Source of the DNA: DASRQK01 sp964436635
Lineage (GTDB): Bacteria > Bacteroidota > Bacteroidia > Sphingobacteriales > Sphingobacteriaceae
Length of the DNA stretch: 64,000 bases
Reading direction: 5' to 3'
Assembly (NCBI GenBank): GCA_964436635.1
Contig: CAYTDM010000002.1
Coordinates: 62,001-126,000, forward strand
The position numbers and the translations under genes were made by a program. Shown in pieces: positions 34,150 through 42,393 of this stretch (the first letter of the stretch is position 1; each line of letters starts with the position of its first letter). The notes beneath the pieces are model-generated. The model did no database searches, was not told the DNA's origin, and saw nothing but the letters and a program-made list of their open reading frames with translations.

Positions 34150-34179
34150 TTATTTGCCCGAAGCTTATTTGCCCGAAGC
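34150..34179. repeat. Perfect 15-bp tandem duplication containing the acs stop codon
   Basis: TTATTTGCCCGAAGC occurs at 34150-34164 and again at 34165-34179. Read on the acs strand it encodes Ala-Ser-Gly-Lys-stop twice in the same frame, so the final four codons and stop of acs have been copied exactly downstream. Confidence 0.95.
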
Positions 34180-36093
34180 TCTCATTTTTTCTGCACCATC
34201 CAAAATCTCATCCACCACAGCTGGGTCCAGCAATGTCGTGGTGTCACCTAAATTTGACACATCCCCCTCTGCGATTTTCCGTAAAATTCTTCGCATAATT
34301 TTTCCTGAACGAGTTTTTGGCAAGCCAGAAACAAATTGAATAACATCCGGCTTCGCAATGGCCCCAATGATCCGGCTAACCGTTTGATTGATGTCTTGAC
34401 GGGTTAAATGCTCATCGACATGGTGTCCAGAAGCGATTACATAAGCATAAATACCTTGCCCCTTCACTGGATGCGGATAACCCACGATGGCCGATTCAAT
34501 CACATCACTGTGCATATTAATGGCGTTTTCGACTTCTGCAGTACCTATACGGTGACCCGAAACGTTTAACACATCGTCTACACGCCCCGTGATTCTATAA
34601 TAGCCGTTTTCATCGCGCAAACAACCGTCTCCTGTGAAATACATGTTTTCATAAGCGGTGAAATACGTTTGTCTACAACGCTCATGATCCCCATAAGTTG
34701 TACGAATCATGCCCGGCCAAGGGAACTTAATACACAGGTTTCCGCTAACGCCATTCCCTTCGATTTCTTTTCCATTTTCATCCAACAGCGCAGGTTGTAT
34801 ACCAGGAAGCGGTAACATCGCATAACTCGGAATCGTAGGAGTAATGCCCGCTAAAGGCGAGATTAAGATGCCCCCCGTTTCGGTTTGCCACCAAGTATCT
34901 ACGATAGGCGCCTTCTCCTTTCCAATGTTTTTATTGTACCAATCCCAAGCTTCTACGTTAATCGGCTCTCCAACACTACCCAGTACGCGAATACTGCTTA
35001 AATCTTTGCCCTCAAAATAGCTGTCACCAGCCCCCATCAAGGATCGAATCGCCGTTGGAGCCGTATAAAAAATAGACACTTTATGCTTTTCAACTACATC
35101 CCAAAAACGACCAGCATCAGGCCAAGTTGGCACCCCTTCAAACATTAAGGACGTAGCGCCGTTAAGCAAGGGCCCATAGACAATGTACGAGTGCCCTGTA
35201 ATCCACCCAATATCTGCAGTACAGAAATAAATGTCGCCTGGTTGATATTGGAACACGTTTGAAAATGTATAGGCCGCATAGACCATGTATCCAGCGGTCG
35301 TATGAACGACCCCTTTGGGCTTCCCTGTAGAGCCAGAAGTATACAGGATGAATAGTGGATCTTCCGAATCCATTTCTTCTGCAGGACAAGCAGGGTTCCC
35401 TTGGGTTTCCACTTTCGTGATTTCGTCTTCCCACCACACATCTCTGCCTTTAATCATAGAAACCGGCGTTCTGCTTCTGGTCAACACGATGACTCGATTT
35501 ACTCCGTTGCACTGCACCAGCGCATCATCTACAATGTTTTTAAGTTCGATGACTTTTGTCCCCCTATATCCCCCGTCTGCAGTGATCACTAATTTACATC
35601 CAGCATCATTGATGCGGTCGGCAATGGATTGCGCAGAAAACCCGCCAAATACCACAGAGTGGATGGCCCCTAATCGAGCACAGGCTAACACGGCGATCGC
35701 TAATTCTGGCACCATCGGTAAATAGATACATACCCGATCACCCTTACGTACTCCGTTGTTTTTTAACACATTTGCAAATTGCTCCACTTTCTCAAGCAAT
35801 TGCTTATAACTGATAATCCTGTATGCTTCATTCGGGTCGTTTGGTTCCCAAATAATCGCCGGTTGATCACCTAATTTATAAATATGACGATCTAAACAGT
35901 TTTCTGTAATATTTAGTTTTCCTCCTTCATACCACTTAATGTCTGGCTCTTTAAAGTTCCAGCGCAGCACATTATTCCATTTTCTTCTCCAGAAAAATTG
36001 ATTCGCGACATCGGACCAAAACCCTTCTGGGTCTTCTACACTTCGTTTATATACGTCTTGATATTCTTCGAATGACTTAATTTGATAATCCAT
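34165..36093 (-). CDS. acs: Acetyl-CoA synthetase (AMP-forming)
   Basis: This 642-residue enzyme activates acetate with ATP and CoA. Motifs present: the P-loop-like YTSGSTGKPKGVVHT, DTWWQTETGGILISP, FTGDGCLRDENGYYRITGR and the acetylation-site Lys in PKTRSGKIMRRILRK. Length is typical (about 650). It is convergent with mrpG. Acetyl-CoA from the phenylacetate pathway is a separate source of the same metabolite. Confidence 0.97.
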   Translation of the reverse strand: MDYQIKSFEEYQDVYKRSVEDPEGFWSDVANQFFWRRKWNNVLRWNFKEPDIKWYEGGKLNITENCLDRHIYKLGDQPAIIWEPNDPNEAYRIISYKQLLEKVEQFANVLKNNGVRKGDRVCIYLPMVPELAIAVLACARLGAIHSVVFGGFSAQSIADRINDAGCKLVITADGGYRGTKVIELKNIVDDALVQCNGVNRVIVLTRSRTPVSMIKGRDVWWEDEITKVETQGNPACPAEEMDSEDPLFILYTSGSTGKPKGVVHTTAGYMVYAAYTFSNVFQYQPGDIYFCTADIGWITGHSYIVYGPLLNGATSLMFEGVPTWPDAGRFWDVVEKHKVSIFYTAPTAIRSLMGAGDSYFEGKDLSSIRVLGSVGEPINVEAWDWYNKNIGKEKAPIVDTWWQTETGGILISPLAGITPTIPSYAMLPLPGIQPALLDENGKEIEGNGVSGNLCIKFPWPGMIRTTYGDHERCRQTYFTAYENMYFTGDGCLRDENGYYRITGRVDDVLNVSGHRIGTAEVENAINMHSDVIESAIVGYPHPVKGQGIYAYVIASGHHVDEHLTRQDINQTVSRIIGAIAKPDVIQFVSGLPKTRSGKIMRRILRKIAEGDVSNLGDTTTLLDPAVVDEILDGAEKMRASGK

Positions 36094-36228
36094 AAGGCTA
36101 ATGTAAAGACTTTAATAGAATTAGTCAAGAGAGAATAGGTCCCTTTTCTGTTAAGAATTCATCTGTTAAATTTCGTTAAATTGTCGGGATAAGGGAGATT
36201 TTTAGTATTTTCGGCGGTTATATTTTCC

Positions 36229-36236
36229 TATTTTTG
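36229..36236 (+). promoter_or_regulatory. Candidate -7 box of the surA-like gene
   Basis: TATTTTTG matches TAnnTTTG about 65 bases before the ATG at 36301. Only TTTT is found near the -33 distance. Confidence 0.45.
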
Positions 36237-36300
36237 AATTTATTCCATTAAGTGGATTAAATCTAATAGTTTTGCAACGACTTAAATAACAAGATAGTTG

Positions 36301-37677
36301 ATGAAGAGGTGTACTTTAATAGTTTCTTTGTGGGTGTTCATCGCCCTAATTCCTGCCCAAGCTCAGCAAACAAAAGTGGTGGATAAAGTGGTGGCTACGG
36401 TTGGATCAAACATTATTCTTCAATCGGAGATCGAACGGGAATACGCACAATATTTAGCCCAGGGCAATCCTCCTGACGAAACCATCAAGTGTTATTTATT
36501 ACAGCAGCAGCTCACGCAAAAACTATTGGCTCAGCAAGCCATCATCGACTCCATCGACGTAAGCGAAAGTGAAGTGGACGACCAGATTAACAATCGCTTA
36601 CGCTATATGTCTACCCAGGCGGGCGGCCAAGAGCGTTTAGAAAACTTCTTAAACCGTTCTTTGTTACAATACAAAGAAGAAATGCGCCCAAGTGTATACG
36701 AGCAAATGAAAGCCAATCGTATGCAACAAAAAATTGTTTCTGGTATCGATGTGACCCCTTTAGAAGTTAAACGGTATTTCGAATCCTTAAATCAAGACAG
36801 TTTGCCGTATTTTGGAACAGAGGTAGAGGTTGGTGAAATCGTGGTGTTCCCAAAGCCAAATCGTGAAGAAAAAGAACAATTTAGAAAACGTGCTGAGGAA
36901 TTGAGAAAGCAAGTCATCGATGGGGGTGACTTTGCCACCATCGCTCGTTTATATTCTCAAGATCCAGGATCCGCTCCTTTTGGAGGAGATTTACGCTTTC
37001 AAACAAGGGATGGATTTGTAAAAGAATTTTCTGCTGTGGCGTTTAGAATGCGACCAGGAGAAATTTCACACGTTTTCGAGTCCGAATTTGGGTTTCACGT
37101 CGTTCAGGTTTTAGAGCGCCGCGGTGAAGAAGTGCGCGCACGCCATATTTTGGTGCAAATTCGACCTGCTGCCGCAAGTTTAGAGCGGGCAAAAAATCAC
37201 ATTGACAGCATTTACCAATTTGTCAGCGATGGCAAAATGGACTTTTTTACGGCCGCTACGCTTTATTCTGATAACAAAGAAACTAAGTTCAACGGAGGAA
37301 TGCTTATCGACGTTGAAAATCAGAGTTCAAGAACCACTATTATTCCGGTTGAACGCTTAGACGCAGCCATTTTCTCTGCTATCGACACGCTTCAGCCAGG
37401 AAGTTATAGCAAGCCGGCACAATTCACGGATGCCACAGGAAAAGCCGGATATCGATTTACTTATTTGAAATCAAGAACAGAACCGCACAAAGCATCTTTA
37501 GACAAGGATTATGCAAAGATTCGTGAGGCGGCACTGGAAGATAAAATCAACAGAAAATTAAGCGAGTGGTTTGAAGGAAGAAGAAAAACGACCTACATTT
37601 CCATCGCCGAAGAATTCCAAAACTGTGAGGAACTAAAGGTTTGGGTGAAAGAATCCATTCCAGCACAAGGCCGGTAA
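36301..37677 (+). CDS. SurA-like periplasmic peptidyl-prolyl isomerase / chaperone
   Basis: This 458-residue protein starts at ATG 36301 (MKRCTLIVSLWVFIALIPAQ, a signal peptide ending near AQAQ). An N-terminal SurA-type chaperone region (VDKVVATVGSNIILQSEIER) is followed by two parvulin/PpiC domains (first VEVGEIVVFPKPN to VVQVLERRGE, second VRARHILVQIRPAA onward). It is expected to escort outer-membrane proteins across the periplasm. Sequence after the second parvulin domain is shorter than in E. coli SurA arrangements but is common in Bacteroidota. Confidence 0.9.
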   Translation: MKRCTLIVSLWVFIALIPAQAQQTKVVDKVVATVGSNIILQSEIEREYAQYLAQGNPPDETIKCYLLQQQLTQKLLAQQAIIDSIDVSESEVDDQINNRLRYMSTQAGGQERLENFLNRSLLQYKEEMRPSVYEQMKANRMQQKIVSGIDVTPLEVKRYFESLNQDSLPYFGTEVEVGEIVVFPKPNREEKEQFRKRAEELRKQVIDGGDFATIARLYSQDPGSAPFGGDLRFQTRDGFVKEFSAVAFRMRPGEISHVFESEFGFHVVQVLERRGEEVRARHILVQIRPAAASLERAKNHIDSIYQFVSDGKMDFFTAATLYSDNKETKFNGGMLIDVENQSSRTTIIPVERLDAAIFSAIDTLQPGSYSKPAQFTDATGKAGYRFTYLKSRTEPHKASLDKDYAKIREAALEDKINRKLSEWFEGRRKTTYISIAEEFQNCEELKVWVKESIPAQGR

Positions 37678-37739
37678 ACAGGGAGAGCCTCCTTTTAAAC
37701 GGGAAAATACAACCTTTTAAACAGGGAAAGCTTACCTTT
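37675..37739. repeat. Three-copy 21/22-bp imperfect tandem repeat at convergent gene ends
   Basis: Three units, each beginning TAAAC(A)GGGA and ending CCTTT, run head to tail at 37675-37695, 37696-37717 and 37718-37739. The first unit begins with the surA TAA stop. The last contains the stop of the convergent NTF2-like gene. It has no obvious terminator stem. Confidence 0.85.
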
Positions 37740-38628
37740 CTGAATAAAACTCTATGATGACTCGCCACTGATGGTCGTCTTGGCGTTGCCAAACTCGTAC
37801 ATAATTGTACTTTTTACTAGCAGCACCCTTGTGACGAATGTGTGCGGTTCCGTATGAATAAGCTAATTCTCCGCTGTAAGCACGGTCCACAAACTCTACC
37901 TCCGTCTCGATTTCTAAGTTTTGAGCCTCTAAAAAATCGAGGACTTCAATCCTCCCTTTGATTGGCTGTTGCCAAGGAAAATAAAATCGCACTTCAGGAG
38001 ATAGAAACTCTAAAAATGCCAGCTGATTGTTTGATTTTAATACGGTTGCGAAAAGGCGTTCATTGCTATGCACCACATCTTTGCGTTGATTTAATCGAAC
38101 TTGTGAACGATGCTTCAAATAATCAGCGCTGTCAGGCTCCAAAAACAAAGCATTCGGCAAGGATTCATCTATTTGCTTCGAATGGTTGCCATAATTCTCT
38201 GACACCCCATGTGTTGCGATTTTCCACCTGCCTTTGTGGTCTCTTTTCCAAATAGTAAGATATTGACCATTGCGCTCAGGCGCGCCCACCCGCTGAAATG
38301 TCATGTGTCCTGTAGTAAACCCTAACTCCATACTTTTTGCGATGCCGGAAAAAGAAGGATCCCAACGCATGACGTCCGAGATATTCGGCCTGTTTTTTAA
38401 ATACTTTAACCCATTAACAGGGCCCGGCGAAAACAGTACCGTTTCCTTATTGCTGGTGGCCAAAAACGCACTATGCGGAGTATTGGACAGTGCTAATCGA
38501 GCAAATGTCCTGTCCGCATTTATTAAGCTTCCGACCTTATTAGGTAATTGAGCTACCAACACATTTACCGTGCTGAAAACGGCAAATAAAGTTAGTAAAG
38601 TCGATTTTTTAATTATATTTTGCTCCAT
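37732..38628 (-). CDS. Secreted protein with two NTF2/SnoaL-like (DUF4440-type) domains
   Basis: This 298-residue protein has a signal peptide (LLTLFAVFSTVNVLVAQ). Two cone-shaped NTF2-like repeats follow: about residues 35-160 (SLINADRTFARLALSNTPH to WKRDHKGRWKIATHG) and about 170-295 (ERLFATVLKSNNQLAFLEFL to VWQRQDDHQWRVIIEFYSER). Each ends with the W-K/R-I beta strand typical of the fold. The function is unknown: the fold covers enzymes and ligand-binding proteins. Its start overlaps the end of cysS by 16 bases, so it is co-transcribed with it. Confidence 0.75.
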   Translation of the reverse strand: MEQNIIKKSTLLTLFAVFSTVNVLVAQLPNKVGSLINADRTFARLALSNTPHSAFLATSNKETVLFSPGPVNGLKYLKNRPNISDVMRWDPSFSGIAKSMELGFTTGHMTFQRVGAPERNGQYLTIWKRDHKGRWKIATHGVSENYGNHSKQIDESLPNALFLEPDSADYLKHRSQVRLNQRKDVVHSNERLFATVLKSNNQLAFLEFLSPEVRFYFPWQQPIKGRIEVLDFLEAQNLEIETEVEFVDRAYSGELAYSYGTAHIRHKGAASKKYNYVRVWQRQDDHQWRVIIEFYSER

Positions 38629-40076
38629 AAGGTGCCATCTTTGCTGTCTTTTAGCTGAATGCCGATTTTGCTTAACTCATCTCGAATGCGATCGGATGTG
38701 GCAAAATCTTTATTCTTTTTCGCATCATTTCTTAATGAAATAATGGATTCCATTAATTTGCCAAAATCATCATTTTCTGCATGCTCTTCTTTTAATCCTA
38801 AGACATCAAAGGTATATGCATGTACCAAGGCCGTTAATTCGGCCAAATCATCTGAAGAAATGGATAGTTTTCCATCATAGATGCTATTGATGATACGAAC
38901 CACTTCAAACAGCTCAGCGATTAAAATCGGGCTATTGAAATCGTCGTCCATGGCCGCCTGGAATTTTGTCTCCATGCTTTTTACATCCATGGCAGGAGCA
39001 TTATCTGAAGGATTAATTTTCCCCAACAAATCCACGGCGCTCATTAAGCGTTTAAACCCTTTATCAGCAGCATCTAAGGCCTCATTAGAGAAATCCAAGG
39101 TGCTGCGGTAATGTGCTTGTAACATAAAGAATCGAACGGACATCGGAGAATATCCACGAGTTAATAGCGGGTGATTTCCTGTAAACAATTCGTGCGGCAA
39201 AAAGCCGTTACCTGCAGACTTCGACATGCGCGTGCCATTCACTGTTAACATGTTCGTATGCATCCAATAAGTGGCCGGTTGGGTGTGATTACATGCTTGA
39301 GATTGGGCGATTTCATTCGTGTGGTGCGTGGCCGCTAAGTCCATTCCGCCGCCGTGTATATCAAATTTATCCCCTAAATATTTGCGGCTCATTGCCGAGC
39401 ATTCTATGTGCCAACCCGGGAAGCCCACTCCCCAAGGAGAAGGCCAGCGCATAATGTGTTCCGGTTTTGCCTTGATCCACAAGGCAAAATCCAATCGACC
39501 TTTTTTCTCGTCTTGACCACCCAATTCTCGGGTATTATTTAATAAGTCTTCAAGCTTTCTATTTGTAAGGATGGTGTAATCGTGCTCTTTCACATATTTC
39601 TCCACATCAAAGTACACCGTCCCGTTCACTTCATACGCATACCCATTTTCAATAATGGATTGGACCATCTCGATCTGCTCCGAGATGTGCCCGGTGGCGG
39701 TAGGTTCAATGCTTGGCGGCAAGGCATTAAACAGGCGCATCACTTCATGGAAACCTAATGTGTATTTCTGAACGATTTCCATCGGCTCCAGCTGTTCCAA
39801 CTTCGCTTTTTTCGAAAACTTGTCGTCGCCTTCGTCATTATCACCCTCCAAATGCCCGGCGTCGGTAATGTTTCTTACATAGCGAACTTTATAGCCTAAA
39901 TGCGTTAAATACCTGAACACTAAGTCAAAGGACACAAAGGTTCTACAGTTTCCCAGGTGGACATCGCTATACACGGTTGGGCCACAAACATACAATCCTA
40001 CTAACGGCGGATTTAAGGGCTGAAAACGCTCTTTTTTCCTGCTTAATGTATTATATAATACCAAGTTACTTTGCAT
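38613..40076 (-). CDS. cysS: Cysteinyl-tRNA synthetase
   Basis: This 487-residue class I synthetase charges tRNA-Cys. The HIGH-type motif is VYSDVHLGNCRTFVSF and the KMSKS motif is TRMSKSAGN. Zinc ligands are visible in YVCGPTVYSD, WHIECSAM and the later HHTNEIAQ region. Length is close to other CysRS proteins (about 460-490). It is divergent from the fucose synthase gene. Confidence 0.98.
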   Translation of the reverse strand: MQSNLVLYNTLSRKKERFQPLNPPLVGLYVCGPTVYSDVHLGNCRTFVSFDLVFRYLTHLGYKVRYVRNITDAGHLEGDNDEGDDKFSKKAKLEQLEPMEIVQKYTLGFHEVMRLFNALPPSIEPTATGHISEQIEMVQSIIENGYAYEVNGTVYFDVEKYVKEHDYTILTNRKLEDLLNNTRELGGQDEKKGRLDFALWIKAKPEHIMRWPSPWGVGFPGWHIECSAMSRKYLGDKFDIHGGGMDLAATHHTNEIAQSQACNHTQPATYWMHTNMLTVNGTRMSKSAGNGFLPHELFTGNHPLLTRGYSPMSVRFFMLQAHYRSTLDFSNEALDAADKGFKRLMSAVDLLGKINPSDNAPAMDVKSMETKFQAAMDDDFNSPILIAELFEVVRIINSIYDGKLSISSDDLAELTALVHAYTFDVLGLKEEHAENDDFGKLMESIISLRNDAKKNKDFATSDRIRDELSKIGIQLKDSKDGTLWSKI

Positions 40077-40088
40077 AAGGCGAAATTA

Positions 40089-40096
40089 CAAAATTA
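40089..40096 (-). promoter_or_regulatory. Candidate -7 box of cysS
   Basis: The minus strand reads TAATTTTG, ending 12 bases before the cysS ATG at 40076. The predicted leader is only a few bases long. Confidence 0.5.
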
Positions 40097-40109
40097 ATGC
40101 GATTAATCG

Positions 40110-40117
40110 TACCTTTG
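40110..40117 (+). promoter_or_regulatory. Candidate -7 box of the GDP-fucose synthase gene
   Basis: TACCTTTG matches TAnnTTTG, about 65 bases upstream of the TTG start at 40182. It lies back to back with the cysS box. Confidence 0.5.
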
Positions 40118-40181
40118 TTTAACGGGCAAAACGTGCGATTTTCAGTTTTATTCACATCATAAGGCACAAACAGGAGGTACT

Positions 40182-41126
40182 TTGGACTTACATGCTAAAA
40201 TCTATGTGGCGGGTCATCGAGGCATGGTCGGATCGGCCATTTTACGCAGACTTCAAGAATTAGGCTATAAACAGCTAATTTTCAAAACCTCTGCCGAATT
40301 GGATCTAAGGAATCAAGCTGACGTCGCCGCGTTTTTCGAAGAAGAAAAGCCAGATTATGTTTTTTTGGCTGCCGCAAAAGTGGGCGGTATTTTAGCTAAT
40401 AATCGTTATCGAGCGGAGTTTTTGCATGACAACCTCATCATTCAAGATAACATTATTCACCAATCCTATCTACACGGGGTTAAAAAGCTCTTATTTTTAG
40501 GTTCGAGTTGTATTTATCCGAAATTGGCTCCGCAACCACTAAAAGAAGAGTATTTATTAACCGGCCCCCTTGAGCCCACAAATGAGCCTTATGCTATCGC
40601 AAAAATAGCCGGAATTAAACTTTGCGAAGCGTATAGAGACCAATACGGCTGCAATTTTATAGCCGCCATGCCGACTAATTTATATGGAATTAACGACAAT
40701 TATCACCCGGAAAACTCCCATGTGTTGCCTGCGCTCATTCGCAAATTTCATGAGGCAAAAGTGGCGGGAGATGCTGAAGTGTCGATCTGGGGTTCCGGCA
40801 AACCCCTACGTGAATTTTTATATGCCGACGATTTAGGGGATGCTTGTGTGTACCTAATGAATCATTATGACGAACACTCCTTTATAAATGTAGGAACCGG
40901 CGAGGACTTAAGCATCGCTGATTTGGCACATGTAGTGAAGGAAGTGGTGGGTTATTCTGGCGAATTAAATTTTGATTTGACAAAACCCGACGGCACTCCC
41001 CGAAAGTTAATGGATGTTTCAAAAATTCATCAACTCGGTTGGAGGCACAAAACGTCATTAAAGGACGGAATTACTAAAGCATATCAAGACTTTATTCATC
41101 GATATGCTTCAGTTTCCAATCGTTAA
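40182..41126 (+). CDS. fcl: GDP-L-fucose synthase
   Basis: This 314-residue extended short-chain dehydrogenase makes GDP-L-fucose from GDP-4-keto-6-deoxymannose for surface polysaccharides. NADP-binding GHRGMVGSAILRRLQ, the catalytic region GSSCIYPKLAPQPLKEEYLL and NEPYAIAKIAG with the Tyr-x3-Lys pair are clear. The start is TTG (DLHAKIYVAGHRG aligns with family N-termini). No upstream in-frame ATG exists, and AGGAGG lies 4 bases before it. gmd is not adjacent in the window. Confidence 0.95.
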   Translation: MDLHAKIYVAGHRGMVGSAILRRLQELGYKQLIFKTSAELDLRNQADVAAFFEEEKPDYVFLAAAKVGGILANNRYRAEFLHDNLIIQDNIIHQSYLHGVKKLLFLGSSCIYPKLAPQPLKEEYLLTGPLEPTNEPYAIAKIAGIKLCEAYRDQYGCNFIAAMPTNLYGINDNYHPENSHVLPALIRKFHEAKVAGDAEVSIWGSGKPLREFLYADDLGDACVYLMNHYDEHSFINVGTGEDLSIADLAHVVKEVVGYSGELNFDLTKPDGTPRKLMDVSKIHQLGWRHKTSLKDGITKAYQDFIHRYASVSNR

Positions 41127-41173
41127 AAAAAATCAAATTTCAGCTGAAAAAACCAACCGTATTCGTGCGGATA

Positions 41174-41674
41174 TTAAGAGGCTTCGCTATCAGGCGGTAT
41201 CCCAAAATCCAGAGATGAGGAAGCGTTTCTTGGTAGATTTGTAGGGTCCTTCAAATTGTTTTTTTTGCTTCCCCGAATGAGATCTGCGATGGTCTTTATG
41301 ATGGAAGATGCGCGATCTTTGTTAACTAAACTGCCCGCCTGTTGAGCAAAAGCTGAGAATAATAAACGTTTAATCAATCCCGTACGACGTAAAAAAAGCC
41401 GGTTCATTAACGCCACCGATCCTGCGCTAAACAACTTTGACACCCAATCGCCATCGTTTTTGTTTGCGCGGCTTCCGGCTAATTCCCTGGCAATATCTAC
41501 ACCAGGAATCCATGAAACCAAATTATTTATAAAGTTCACTGGTTTTTCAACCTTTGACTTCAATGCCTGGTACTGTTCACCTAAATAAGCCTCCTGCACT
41601 TTTGCTTGGGTTTTTAAGCGAACGATTTCCAAATGTAGGTCGTCAATGTTTTTAATTTTGAGGTCCTGCTTCAT
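41174..41674 (-). CDS. Conserved protein of unknown function in the YtxH/holin-like operon
   Basis: This is a 166-residue protein I cannot assign. The N-terminal third looks like a coiled coil (LHLEIVRLKTQAKVQEAYLG), followed by an amphipathic stretch (INNLVSWIPGVDIARELAG) and basic helices (LMNRLFLRRTGLIKRLLFSA). It overlaps the preceding holin-like gene by 4 bases and so is translationally coupled. Its position is reminiscent of YqjK beside YqjD/YqjE in enterobacteria, but that is context only. Confidence 0.7.
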   Translation of the reverse strand: MKQDLKIKNIDDLHLEIVRLKTQAKVQEAYLGEQYQALKSKVEKPVNFINNLVSWIPGVDIARELAGSRANKNDGDWVSKLFSAGSVALMNRLFLRRTGLIKRLLFSAFAQQAGSLVNKDRASSIIKTIADLIRGSKKNNLKDPTNLPRNASSSLDFGIPPDSEAS

Positions 41675-42069
41675 GATTTTTCATCCGTTTTGGTTTCTTC
41701 CTCGTCCTCGTCGTACCATTTATCTAAAATGCGCCGAATCGAAAGATTCATGAGTTTTTGCTCTAATTTTGGCTCGATTAAGATAATAATGATCAAAAAC
41801 ACAGCAAATATTCCCCCGGTTGCTAAAAAACCAAGAGCCGTGCTGCCTAAGAGCTCACTTAAATAAAACCCCAATGCAAGGCTAAAAAAGAACAGAATAA
41901 AAAGGAATAACACGACCTTCACACCATCCACCAATAAACTGGCGAGTAAGCGAGAGAATCGTTCAGTCATTTTCAATTTAAACAATTTCAAACGAGTATC
42001 AACGTACGCTTGAAATTGTTTAAATGTTCCACTTAACGAGAACTTGATGTCTTTTTCTTCCTGATTCAA
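41671..42069 (-). CDS. Holin-like / YqjE-type two-helix membrane protein
   Basis: This 132-residue protein has two adjacent long hydrophobic helices (LLVDGVKVVLFLFILFFFSL and LGFLATGGIFAVFLIIIILI) and charged termini, a pattern shared with phage-holin superfamily III (YqjE) proteins. The start is TTG at 42069. The only other options upstream run into an in-frame stop. Such proteins are stress-linked membrane proteins rather than phage genes here, because no phage genes surround it. Confidence 0.75.
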   Translation of the reverse strand: MNQEEKDIKFSLSGTFKQFQAYVDTRLKLFKLKMTERFSRLLASLLVDGVKVVLFLFILFFFSLALGFYLSELLGSTALGFLATGGIFAVFLIIIILIEPKLEQKLMNLSIRRILDKWYDEDEEETKTDEKS

Positions 42070-42081
42070 GATCCAATAGTT

Positions 42082-42351
42082 TTAAGCGTGCTCTTCAATA
42101 GCATCGTCTAAATGTGACTCAGCTTTATTAATTTTTGATTTTACGGTACCCACCACCTTATCAGCCATATTTCCTATGTTACTGATTTGCTCGTTCGTAC
42201 GTTCTTTAATGGCATCGCCAAGATCCTTTAAAGAATCGCTTAATTTGTCGCGGGTTTCTGACCCTTTGTCTGGGGCAAATAAAATGCCCAATGCTGCTCC
42301 TGCTGCCAATCCTGCCAACAATGCTGCTACTACTTTAGCGTTATCACTCAT
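42082..42351 (-). CDS. YtxH domain protein
   Basis: This 89-residue protein has an N-terminal glycine-rich helix (VVAALLAGLAAGAALGILFA) followed by PDKGSETRDKLSDSLKDLG and a long amphipathic helix. This is the YtxH/general-stress arrangement. It is probably inner-membrane-associated, facing the cytoplasm. It is in an operon with the OmpA-like gene upstream and the holin-like gene 12 bases downstream. Confidence 0.88.
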   Translation of the reverse strand: MSDNAKVVAALLAGLAAGAALGILFAPDKGSETRDKLSDSLKDLGDAIKERTNEQISNIGNMADKVVGTVKSKINKAESHLDDAIEEHA

Positions 42352-42393
42352 TTGAATTCAGTTTTGTTCAGTAAGTTAATAAAAATTTTTTAA

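Noticed and set aside
36094..36180. E. coli-type -35/-10 promoter (TTGACT-N17-TACATT) upstream of acs
   Set aside because: The primary sigma factor of Bacteroidota uses a different consensus, and the match to TATAAT is poor.
41138..41149. TTTCAGCTGAAA as a terminator after fcl
   Set aside because: A palindrome without a loop cannot fold into a normal terminator hairpin.
41671..42069. Possible prophage holin
   Set aside because: No lysin, structural or integrase genes nearby. The two-helix protein fits a chromosomal stress operon.
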